From positions 62,001-126,000 of the forward strand of contig JAPDOI010001441.1 of the NCBI GenBank assembly GCA_029168955.1: DNA of 64,000 nt. Direction: 5' to 3'. Position 1 is the stretch's first letter, and every line of letters begins with the position of its first letter. The stretch comes from Aplectana chamaeleonis. Lineage: Eukaryota > Nematoda > Chromadorea > Rhabditida > Cosmocercidae. The position numbers and the translations under genes are program-made. The notes under the pieces were generated by a model, which did not search any database, was not told where the DNA came from, and was given only the letters and a program-made list of their open reading frames with translations. Positions 55,456-64,000 of this stretch are shown one piece after another.

Positions 55456-55596
55456 ATGTCGGCAAGGATCGCAGTGATTGGTTCCTTATCATGCGATGGC
55501 GCAAACTCGGCGCATGTTTGTTATAACATATGTACGACGAGTTTACGCCAACGCAGAATAAGGAACCAAAAGAATCAGAGCGATGCGTGCTGACCG
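55456..55596. mobile_element. Tc1-like MITE, CAGTCGGCAC family, copy 4
   Basis: GTCGGCAAGGATCGCAGTGA and TGGCGCAAACTCGGCGCATG, centre GTTATAACATATG, then the inverted arm ending GCGATGCGTGCTGACCG before TA (55597-55598). A further inverted outer block TATCCTTGCCGACAA lies at about 55833, suggesting a larger nested arrangement. Confidence 0.8.
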
Positions 55597-55621
55597 TACT
55601 TGTAAGTGTTTGTGCTGATGA

Positions 55622-55795
55622 GGGGTGGTGGCTATTGTGTATCAACACCCCCGAGGAGGCGGGAGAAACGGGAGAAGAGCGAGTTCCCGATCGGACGCCC
55701 TGTGTTGCGTCCAATCAGGAACCTCGCTCCCTCCTCGTTTCTCCCGCCTCCTCAGTGGCGTTGATGCACGATGGCTACCACCCGCTGATGGGGGT
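55622..55795. mobile_element. GC-rich hairpin element
   Basis: GGGGTGGTGGC and GAGGAGGCGGGAGAAACGGG pair with a CGTTTCTCCCGCCTCCTC block and GCTACCACCCGC; the inner AGCGAGTTCC pairs with GGAACCTCGCT. The loop is near 55703. It is non-coding. Confidence 0.75.
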
Positions 55796-55859
55796 TAAAC
55801 TGACATAGGTGAACATTTTCAACAATTTGCTATCCTTGCCGACAACGAATCTAATATGT

Positions 55860-56890
55860 ACGAATAGATAGAACCAGGAACAGCTGTTAGCTAATGGAGG
55901 CGTTCTAGTTCAGCTCAGCATCGTTTTCTCAGAAATGCGACCCGTTAGGGTAGGCTCTCAGCATCTTACGGCTGCAAATCGGATCGTCCTCACTCAAAAA
56001 GGAGTGACGAAAAAGGTTTAAAAGACTTGAGTTCATTGCTGTGAGAAGAGAGAGCTAGCCCTTTCCTCTTCCATTATGAATAGCACTAGCTGTGCCGGAA
56101 GTGCATTTGGCACTGAGGCCACTCGTGACCTAACAAAGCCAATTGCTCTCAGACCACATTAATTTTCGAATTATAGACGTTCCCTGCAGACGGGAAAACG
56201 CAAGTAATGAATGGGTTGCAGAGACATAGTAAAGATATGGTGTGAAGCAAATACCTTAACAAAGGCTAGAGAAATGAGGAATGCGTTCCATCCAAATTTG
56301 ACGATTAATTTATTTTTCTTCTGCTAAATAAGTCTTCCACGATGAAATCAATGATCTTCCAAGATATTTCTCTACACTTGTGCCTATCCCATAAATAAAG
56401 TTGCTCCAGTAAGTTCAAAGCTACATACTTCCTAATGGCAAACCCTGCAAGGACATACTATCAATCTGCAGTTGGTGTTGTACCATATATACATGTAAAT
56501 GTGTAAATACATAAGACTGCATTACACATGCCGACAAAAGATTAATAACTTGTTTATGAACAAGGCGCTTTAATTGACTGAAAATGTCGAGGTTTATGCG
56601 ATGTCGTAAAAGTGCGTATCATGAAGACAGCGCCACCCCTATTCGTCATGGTTAAAAGGTATGCGAAGGGTTTCAAGCTCCAAAACTTTTTTGTCTGATT
56701 CGGCGCAATTGAAAATGTTCAAATCGTCATCACAATGAATAACGGCACAATGTTCCCAATTTTCAATTCAAAAATTCTTAATTTCATTTCTTATCGTAAC
56801 GATAGGGCCACTATCAAATACAGGCCCATATACGAAGCAATTAAATTCTACCTCATCGAGATCATTCACGGCACTCTCAACTGGTCTATT
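55860..56890. other. Non-coding stretch upstream of the Tc1 remnant
   Basis: No gene. ACAGCGCCACCCCTATTCG at about 56628 could be the left end of the Tc1/mariner element that follows, but its inverted partner is not in the window, so this is a guess. Confidence 0.35.
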
Positions 56891-56894
56891 ATGA

Positions 56895-57584
56895 ACGCTC
56901 CTCTCCGTCTAATGTCTCTCTCTCTCTCGGACCAAAAAAAGCTCAAGCTCACCCTGAATTGAGCAATGACAGGATCGCTGCAGAGCCGGGTTGGCATCAA
57001 AATTTCATCGAGAATGTTCAACGAGATCCCGAGATGCACGGCAAAAACCCTTCTCCTGACCGCCCAAGAATGGTTCCCGACTGAGATCAGAAATGAGCCC
57101 GCCATGCCGTATCAAATTCTACGACGAGCCTCAACAAAGTACGCATTCGGGGGCCCTCATCGTCTATAATAATGATGTGAAGGACAGCGGTCTTTCCTGG
57201 AAACATCACAAGTGCAACTATGATGCATGCTCCCAAGCTACTAGATCGAAACAAAGGGGCATGCCTTCAGTTTATTCGTGGAAACATTGCTAAAACCTGG
57301 TCGAAGGCCGATGATTTGATTTTTATTCACTATTCACATCCTAAACATTTTAGAACCTATTCAGGAGATCTTCTCCGATGAGAAAATGTTTAACTTGGAA
57401 AAACTTTCAATACTCCAACGATTTGCGGAAGGATCCCATCTATTTCAATCGCCGCGACTGTAGTGGCGGCCCAATAATTGTGTGGGGAGCCTACTCAAGG
57501 GTTGGGTGCTCGTCATAACTCCAACGATTGTCAGGATATTTTTGCGGACAATCTACTACCGTCTCCTTGCGGACTCAGAGTCAA
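56895..57584 (+). pseudogene. Tc1/mariner transposase remnant
   Basis: A decayed transposase of the DDE/D family, which cuts an element at its ends and reinserts it at TA. The start is uncertain; the first recognisable word is LSLSDQKKLKL at about 56917-56950. After several frame changes, a KLLDRNKGACLQFIRGNI-like block appears (about 57235). Then IFSDEKMFNLE (about 57377) is the motif holding the first catalytic aspartate. One base out of frame, NDLRKDPIYFNRR and GGPIIVWGAYS (about 57418-57500) and NDCQDIFADNLLP (about 57522) follow. These are in the order usual for Tc1-type enzymes. The second aspartate region and C-terminus are absent, because the frame stops at the Penelope-like element's target site. 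At least two frameshifts make it non-functional. Confidence 0.85.
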
Positions 57585-57597
57585 CGTAATCAATTTA
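57585..57597. other. Target site duplication, left copy (13 bp)
   Basis: CGTAATCAATTTA occurs here and at 62408-62420. It brackets the two-unit Penelope-like element and supports a single integration event. Confidence 0.88.
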
Positions 57598-59470
57598 ATC
57601 TTCGTACGATGATGGAAGCTCTGATGATCTCTTTATTGCGGCGGTAAGCTTTCGGCTATAAAGCCGTCATCAGACCTTGAAAATTTTTCTTCACAATACA
57701 TAGTTCAACACAAAATACAACATATTAGGTAAACACGAACCAGGGTTCCCTCGACGGTTGGACTGGCTGCTGAAGCCCCAGGTACTAAAGGGATGATGTA
57801 TGATAAACGACCCAGCGAGGAAAATCATGAAGTGCTCACCCCACTTGATCGAATGCGCGTTACGAATAAGGCTGACTGCGGGTGCCCAGGAGTTGTTGTG
57901 ATTAGAACTTATTGGATAAGCCTAAGAGAAGGTCATGCAGCTCCTCTCTGGCATTGATTTCCGGTTGCAGTCGCCGGATTTCACGCGCTTCCATCACTTT
58001 TCACTCAAGGGTCGCACCAGATGTCGATGGAGAACCGACACTTCAAAGGAAGGTGGGCCTTCGTTACAGTGTCTCACGTTGCGGTGCTTAGCGAAACTGC
58101 TGTTCGGATAAGCAGCAGGATTCGCCAAGGCTCTTCTATGCTCATCCAAGCGTAACCTCAGGGGTCTCATCGTTTCACCCCACATACTTCTCTCCGCATG
58201 CTTGACAGGTGATCAAGTATACCGTCCACGTAATTCACATACTTTCCGAGAGGTGCAGTATCGACACGATCTGTCGTGACATCGGTTTTCATTGCACTCT
58301 CGAAGACGTGAGGAGATCGCGAAGGGTCGGAGGAGGGCGGAGAATCAGACGTATTGGAAGCGAAGAGCGTTTGACGGCATTGTTGACCTCTCTTGCTACT
58401 TTTTCGTTGACGTAAGGCAGAGATAAGGTAATTCCATCTGCGGCTCTATGGGGAGTCCAAGTTCTCAGGTTAGTTGCAGTATATCCGTTTTGATCAAGAA
58501 TAGTCCTGATCTTGGCGTCAACTGTTGGATCTGAGAAGGTCCCAAGCTTCTCTTTCGCTCTGAGAAGATTGCGTATCACGTTGACCTTCATATACATAGG
58601 GTGCGCGCTCCTTGAGTGCAGAAGGATGTTCGAAGAAGATTCTTTCTTGAACCACAGGTGTTCTTTTCGTCCTCCCACTATTCGCACTTTTACGTTTAGA
58701 AATGGCAAGAAACCACACGTGTCAGGCGTTTCTGAAGTGAAATTCACGTTCGGATCTTGCGAATTCAATGCTTCTAACGTGCCGCTCAACTCTGTTTCAT
58801 CAGTTCCGATAACAAATACGTCGTCTATATAGCGCTTAAAGTAGAGAATCCCAGTCGTTAGAGATGACTTTTCGATGTGGTCCAGGAAAATAATTGCCAG
58901 CACCGGCGCAATGCGATTCCCCATAGCCAAGCCTCGCTTTTGCCTGTATATCTTGTTGTCGAAGCAAAATATTATACATTCAAGGGCCGCTTCAAGGAGA
59001 ATTCTTATTTCCACTGGAGAGAATCCCATCATCGATACGTCGCTGCGATGTTCTTCTAAAGAGCGAGGACAGCATTCACTGCCCCCATGTTGTTGACGTT
59101 GGTGTATAAGGATGTCACATCGAAACTGGCGTAAACTGCTGATGTTGGAACAGGACAACTACGCAATGACGCAAGAAATTCGTCTACGTTGATGATATGG
59201 GCCCCACGTATCGTAGTAGCGGCGAAAGAAGCTGGACAAGAAGCCAACTCAATCTGTCTGATGGACCGCCGCAGGACGCGATGATTGGTCGTGTCTTGAT
59301 ATCGTTACATGTAAGGGTTGTACTATCAATTGTCGGTGGAATTTTATGCGTCTTCACAAGAGTATAGAGCGTTGGCATAGAGGGTGAAGAATCACTCAGT
59401 CGTTTTGCTATCACAGCTCCTACACGACTCTTGACAACAGATGTGATTGCAGTCTTCACTTTTCTGCATG
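57598..59470 (-). repeat. Pseudo-LTR, downstream copy
   Basis: Near-identical to 60524-62385, apart from scattered single-base indels and substitutions. It contains the 3' part of the reverse transcriptase, the GIY-YIG endonuclease, the 3' untranslated part and the ribozyme motif. Confidence 0.85.
57643..57676 (-). ncRNA. Hammerhead-ribozyme-like motif, downstream unit
   Basis: Read on the minus strand: GGU, the invariant CUGAUGA core, a C followed by a GGCU-UUAU-AGCC hairpin (stem II), the invariant GAAA, then GCUU and ACC. GGU and ACC can pair as a 3-bp stem I, and AGCU is self-complementary and would make stem III only as a dimer. Penelope-like elements are known to carry minimal hammerheads with very short stem III. 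The extra C before stem II is atypical, so activity is unproven. Confidence 0.62.
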
Positions 59471-60515
59471 CCGCGTCGAATGCTGGTTGTGTGCTCTCTT
59501 CATAGACAGTGGAATCTGAGAGAACTTGGTAAGTTGTCGCTTTATCCAGGGTCTGAGGCATCACCACAAAGGATCCACACTTATCGCCTACAGTAAACCT
59601 CAACGTCCTTTTGGACTGCATACATTTCTTCAATCCTCTTCGCTCAGCAGGGCTAAGATTTGACCGATAGGGTTCAGTGGCGGCGTTCCGATAGACGTTG
59701 TGTATTGCATGCTCAAGGTTAGCTATTCTTGAATCAACATCACGTGAAGGCGGAGGTAACTGTATATTGTATCCTTTGAATGGCATTGAGACCACCATAG
59801 TCATATTTCTGTCAAGGAGGGTAGGTCCTCGACACAACCCTCCAGCGCGAAGGTGATAGGCGAACTCGTGTATTCCGCATAGTGTTGCATTAATGAGTGT
59901 ATCGTCAACTTTCGGTGTTATTGCGAACGAGGGGCCAAGATTCAATACTGCTCCCATATCTTCGTCGATCTGATTTGTACCAATAACCATGTGACGTTTG
60001 GGTGGTGTGGCATTGGGCCTGATGAAGGACTGCATAGTGGGTGCTAGATTGCGCGATCTTATCGAGTTGAGCTTGAGATCGAAATGTCGATTCTTGTTTC
60101 GGCGCAGTCGAGAACATAGTTGCTGATTGTAACAACACATGCTTCTCCACACATCCGGTGGTAGTACAAGTTGCAGACGGTCTCGTTTGAACTCGATATT
60201 CCGAATGCAACACCTCTTCTCTCGACGTCGATCAGCGATGCAGGCTGTGAGGAGGGCTGATTTGAGGGCAGCAGTTCTCAATATGATTTCGCGGTTGTTC
60301 ATAAATGGGAAGCGATTAAATCTATTGGCTATGAACGCAGGGAAAATATGCTCGCGTTGGCATGTGAGTAGAAATTTAAGTGAAGCATCATGCACTGCGG
60401 CTAGTTGATGATAAGCAACGTATTGTAATAAGACAGCGAAATGATCCCGGGAGATGTTGTGGCGGGCTTGCAGGATCTTAAGATATGGTATTATAGAGCT
60501 GTCTCTGAGCTTCAT
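57909..60515 (-). pseudogene. Penelope-like reverse transcriptase/GIY-YIG endonuclease, full-length but frameshifted
   Basis: About 870 codons. The first 420 or so residues are the N-terminal region before the polymerase; near residue 375 the block YTLVKTHKIPPT is the PLE signature. Next come a TRPIIASCGGPSDRLSWLL block, motif A in YASFDVTSLYTNV, motif B in RGLAMGNRIAPVLA and the catalytic YIDD in FKRYIDDVFVI. The C-terminal endonuclease has TVYLITCQACGEKYVGET-like and LDEHRR blocks of the GIY-YIG fold, which nicks the target DNA; part of the N-terminal endonuclease region is scrambled here. Indels near 59205, 59075, 58340, 58290, 58223 and 58177 break the frame. The other unit has intact sequence at several of these places. 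The start codon at 60515 is the first in frame after the pseudo-LTR block and is tentative. Confidence 0.9.
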
Positions 60516-60569
60516 TTAGATATAATCTTCGTACGATGGTGGAAGCTCTGATGATCTCTTTATTGCGGC

Positions 60570-60603
60570 GGTAAGCTTTCGGCTATAAAGCCGTCATCAG
60601 ACC
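60570..60603 (-). ncRNA. Hammerhead-ribozyme-like motif, upstream unit
   Basis: The same 34 bases as the motif at 57643-57676, exactly 2927 bp away. In a minus-strand transcript it precedes the full-length frame by about 55 nt, so cleavage would release the 5' end close to the start codon at 60515. Identity of the core in both units fits one functional design, but self-cleavage is not shown by sequence alone. Confidence 0.62.
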
Positions 60604-60836
60604 TTGAAAATTTTTTCTTCACAATACATAGTTCAACACAAAATACAACATATTAGGTAAACACGAACCAGGGTTCCCTCGACGGTTGGACTGGCTGCTG
60701 AAGCCCCAGGTACTAAAGGGATGATGTATGATAAACGACCCAGCGAGGAAAATCATGAAGTGCTCACCCCACTTGATCGAATGCGCGTTACGAATAAGGC
60801 TGACTGCGGGTGCCCAGGAGTTGTTGTGATTAGAAC

Positions 60837-62385
60837 TTATTGGATAAGCCTAAGAAGGTCATGCAGCTCCTCTCTGGCATTGATTTCCGGTTGCAGTCGC
60901 CGGATTTCACGCGCTTCCATCACTTTTCGCTCCAAGGGTCGCACCAGATGTCGATGGAGAACCGACACTTCAAAGGAAGGTGGGCCTTCGTTACAGTGTC
61001 TCACGTTGCGGTGCTTAGCGAAACTGCTGTTCGGATAAGCAGCAGGATTCGCCAAGGCTCTTCTATGCTCATCCAAGCGTAACCTCAGGGGTCTCATCGT
61101 TTCACCCACATACTTCTCTCCGCATGCTTGACAGGTGATCAAGTATACCGTCCCACGTAATTCACATACTTTCCGAGAGGTGCAGTATCGACACGATCTG
61201 TCGTGACATCGGTTTTCGTACACTCTCGAAGACGTGAGGAGATCGCGAAGAAGGTCGGAGGAGGGCCGAGAATCAGAGGTATTGGAAGCCAAGAGCGTTT
61301 CACCGCATTGTTGACCTCTCTTGCTACTTTTTCGTTGACGTAAGGCAGAGATAAGGTAATTCCATCTGCGGCTCTATGGGGAGTCAAGTTCTCAGGTTAG
61401 TTGCAGTATATCCGTTTTGATCAAGAATAGTCCTGATCTTGGCGTCAACTGTTGGATCTGAGAAGGTCCCAAGCTTCTCTTTCGCTCTGAGAAGATTGCG
61501 TATCACGTTGACCTTCATATACATAGGGTGCGCGCTCCTTGAGTGCAGAAGGATGTTCGAAGAAGATTCTTTCTTGAACCACAGATGTTCTTTTCGTCCT
61601 CCCACTATTCGCACTTTTACGTTTAGAAATGGCAAGAAACCACACGTGTCAGGCGTTTCTGAAGTGAAATTCACGTTCGGATCTTGCGAATTCAATGCTT
61701 CTAACGTGCCGCTCAACTCTGTTTCATCAGTTCCGATAACAAATACGTCGTCTATATAGCGCTTAAAGTAGAGAATCCCAGTCGTTAGAGATGACTTTTC
61801 GATGTGGTCCAGGAAAATAATTGCCAGCACCGGCGCTATGCGATTCCCCATAGCTAAGCCTCGCTTTTGCCTGTAGATCTTGTTGTCGAAGCAAAATATA
61901 TTACATTCAAGGGCCGCTTCAAGGAGAATTCTTATTTCCACTGGAGAGAATCCCATCATCGATACGTCGCTGCGATGTTCTTCTAAAGAGCGGAGGACAG
62001 CATTCACTGCCCCATGTTGTTGACGTTGGTGTATAAGGATGTCACATCGAAACTGGCGTAAACTGCTGATGTTGGAACAGGACAACTACGCAATGACGCA
62101 AGAAATTCGTCTACGTTGATGATATGGGCCCCCACGTATCGTAGTAGCGGCGAAAGAAGCTGGACAAGAAGCCAACTCAATCTGTCTGATGGACCGCCGC
62201 AGGACGCGATGATTGGTCGTGTCTTGATATCGTTACATGTAAGGGTTGTACTATCAATTGTCGGTGGAATTTTATGCGTCTTCACAAGAGTATAGAGCGT
62301 TGGCATAGAGGGTGAAGAATCACTCAGTCGTTTTGCTATCACAGCTCCTAAACGACTCTTGACAACAGATGTGATTGCAGTCTTC
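60837..62385 (-). pseudogene. Penelope-like RT/endonuclease, 5'-truncated unit
   Basis: Starts in the middle of the polymerase and lacks the N-terminal 380 residues or so. Pieces: KRLSDSSPSMPTLYTLVKTH to TNVNNMG (62342-62004), then after a one-base shift QHGAVNAVLRSLEEHRSDVS to YTATNLRT (62085-61384) with the YIDD motif. Another shift leads to PHRAADGITLSLPYVNEKVA, and a third to the complete GIY-YIG domain (61292-60837), with GTVYLITCQACGEKYVGET and a C-terminal EIRRLQPEINAREELHDLL. The endonuclease half reads cleanly here, which helps to locate the breaks in the other unit. It has no start codon of its own and is probably never translated. Confidence 0.88.
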
Positions 62386-62403
62386 AGACAACAGATGTGA
62401 TTG
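62361..62403. repeat. 17-bp microduplication at the 5' truncation point
   Basis: GACAACAGATGTGATTG lies at 62361-62377 and again at 62387-62403, between the last base matching the full unit and the target duplication. It looks like filler DNA copied from nearby during 5' end joining. Confidence 0.85.
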
Positions 62404-62407
62404 TGAT

Positions 62408-62420
62408 CGTAATCAATTTA
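62408..62420. other. Target site duplication, right copy (13 bp)
   Basis: CGTAATCAATTTA, identical to 57585-57597. Confidence 0.88.
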
Positions 62421-62777
62421 GTCTAGTAAATGGCCGGGGCTGCGACGGTAGATAGTCGTGCTCGATCGAAACCTCGAGGACAGGTGAAGCCGCCGACGCC
62501 ACACGGCCCGCCGCAACATTCGCGCCTGGTCCATTCACTAGGCTAAAAATGATACGGCTACCATACCTCTCTACGCAAAATAAAGCTGTCAAACACGTCA
62601 GCCGTTCGAGTATCGAGTGGCTTGTGAAGCCACTGGAATAGTTAACGAGTTTCACCGACCTAAGTTCGATAAAAATTTTATGAGAGATTATTGTATAGAA
62701 ACAAGGGGTAGCACAGAGGAGCTCTAAGTGGGGATTCTGGATGCCTGACAGAGTACTGGGCTTTCTACGTATTGTAA
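62421..62777. other. Non-coding stretch after the Penelope-like element
   Basis: This should be the continuation of the DNA entered by the element. It does not encode the missing C-terminal part of the Tc1 transposase in any frame I can read, so that copy was probably already truncated. No gene is recognised. Confidence 0.4.
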
Positions 62778-63246
62778 CTAAAGGCAGCATACACGCTCGT
62801 AACCGTGGTTGGGATAACTACGGAAATAGAATGGTATGGCCTAGAATACAACGCCTACGCATTTTGAAGTGTCAAAAACGACCCACAATGCCGCTACATG
62901 TGTTAGAAGTTGGCCCCGCCCTGTATTTTCACGCCCCCTGTATTTGCCCTTCTCCTCCAACGCAGTGTTGTTAGGTCATCTTCGCCGTCGGTGACGTGTG
63001 TGGTCCACTTGTTAGGCAATCTACCAACAGTACCAACGGTGAATATTACCCGGCAACCTTGCGTAGCAGGAAAAGGGCAAATACAGGAGGCGTGAAAATA
63101 CAGGGCGGGGCCGACTTCCAACTCATGTAGCGGCATTGTGGGTCGTTTTTGACACTTCAGAATGCGTAGGCATTGTAATCTGGGCTATACCATTCTATTT
63201 CCGTAGCTATCTCAATCACTTTTACGAGCGTGTATGCTGCCTTTAA
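62778..63246. mobile_element. TTAA-type near-perfect palindrome, 469 bp
   Basis: AGGCAGCATACACGCTCGTA at the left is matched by TACGAGCGTGTATGCTGCCT at the right, with CTAA and TTAA outside. Arms of about 180 bp pair along nearly their full length, with further markers AAAACGACCCACAATGCCGC and GCCCCGCCCTGTATTTTCAC. Only about 100 bp in the middle is unpaired. It is non-coding. The termini share AGGCA plus a TTAA-like target with the other TTAA elements. Confidence 0.9.
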
Positions 63247-64000
63247 TTTAGTGAATAGTGTTTCTAGTAGAATCTGTGAGGCCCTGTAGAAGTAAGATGG
63301 ATGTGCAAGATCTCATAATTCTCTTGTAGACTGACTATGTGCCAATTTCGCATTTAAATTTTGTTTTCGAAAAAACTGGTCCATAAATATGTCACGTAGT
63401 AGAATCGTATTTCTTCACAATAATTCCCTGCTTATTTGGCAACAATTTCGATGAGTCGTCTCTCAAGGTTTCATTGCACGCTGCGCTCAGCGAAGATATG
63501 TAGTGGCAGCAGTTAATTCGAAATCTGGACACCGAAAATTGGAAGAATAAAGAAGGGTGCACCTAAAGTTATGATACGGACTTGAGGATTGTGACCCCAG
63601 ATTCATTATTCGCACAAATTTGAGTATTTGATCGGATATTCCTAGTGTCAGTCGACTACAAATCCGAAAATTTTCAACAGCCAGCGCGCAACAAAAAAAC
63701 TCAAATTCCAAAAAAAAATGAAACTATTCGAGTGTATTGATCATCAAAGGTTTCATTGATAGGATGAAGGTGGAAATTCAGATAACAAGATTCAGAATAG
63801 CAGCTAATCACTAGCTTGGCTTGGGTAAAAATCACGCTGTTTGTATTCTAGTTTTCCCTATTCAAAAACAGACCAATTGAGAACGAAGGCGGACCAATGG
63901 CAACAAATAAGCGCTTTTAATGATATGGTATGCATCAGAGTTTTATTCATTTATTGAATGTGCAGCTTAATGCGAGCGCAATAAACATCAAATTGAGGTA
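63247..64000. other. Non-coding stretch, nothing recognised
   Basis: AT-rich DNA to the window end with no gene, RNA or bounded element. Confidence 0.35.

Larger units (their letters stand above)
60524..62385 (-). repeat. Pseudo-LTR, upstream copy
   Basis: A 1.86-kb direct repeat of 57598-59470. The copy stops matching its partner after TGATTGCAGTCTTCA near 62386. Confidence 0.85.
57598..62407 (-). mobile_element. Penelope-like retroelement, two tandem units
   Basis: Transcription direction is minus. The downstream unit (57598-60523) carries the whole open reading frame. The upstream unit (60524-62407) is truncated at its 5' end and lacks the first part of the frame. Both begin with the same block (AATCTTCGTACGATG, then GGAAGCTCTGATGATCTC). 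A truncated unit in front of a full one is the classical Penelope-like layout, in which the shared part acts as a pseudo-LTR. The 13-bp duplication CGTAATCAATTTA flanks the pair. Confidence 0.9.

Overview
The window looks like a repeat-filled stretch of a nematode chromosome, most likely from a clade V (strongylid, hookworm-like) worm. This rests on the kinds of elements present: an RTE-like LINE reverse transcriptase fragment, a Penelope-like element with a GIY-YIG endonuclease, a Tc1/mariner transposase remnant, and many short palindromic DNA elements. There are no operons, no bacterial-type genes and no host gene that I can support. All recognisable coding sequence belongs to transposable elements, and every piece of it is broken.

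Layout. 1-4640 is mostly featureless, AT-rich DNA with one TA-type MITE (1928-2160). 4648-9582 is a very large inverted pair of 42-bp satellite arrays meeting head to head at about 6320, with higher-order repeats of 7 and 22 units in the right arm. The right arm ends directly in a LINE reverse transcriptase fragment (9590-10120). 10.1-19 kb holds G/C-rich tracts, a hAT-type element with an 8-bp target duplication, and several TA-flanked MITE families. 20-24.5 kb holds a composite element with a nested TTAA element, a diverged third array of the same 42-bp satellite (22572-23352) and a 71-bp tandem repeat. 25-36 kb is a dense MITE field plus a purine/pyrimidine-alternating region (35460-36330). 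37539-40268 is a nest at least three elements deep. 42066-44478 is another hAT-type insertion. 47-54 kb holds a 1.1-kb inverted-repeat family, TTAA elements and the 3' end of a second LINE. 56.9-62.4 kb is a Tc1/mariner remnant cut by a Penelope-like element whose two tandem units each carry a hammerhead-ribozyme-like motif. A 469-bp near-palindrome follows at 62778-63246.

How the parts relate. The elements have inserted into each other repeatedly, and several insertions can be ordered. The Penelope-like element entered a Tc1 remnant or its flank. A 161-bp hairpin entered a TTAA element whose uninterrupted relative at 47339 provides the empty site. A hAT-type element entered a GC-rich MITE cluster that itself lies inside a Tc1-like MITE. 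Short inverted-repeat families recur many times, which makes the window a record of non-autonomous transposition in the host.

The most noteworthy signals are: the head-to-head satellite with ordered higher-order structure and its LINE junction; the tandem Penelope-like element with ribozyme motifs and a 13-bp target duplication; a set of hAT-type elements whose interiors are built from one short word repeated and mutated; and a group of TTAA elements sharing only five terminal bases. All similarities were judged by eye, so percent identities are not given.
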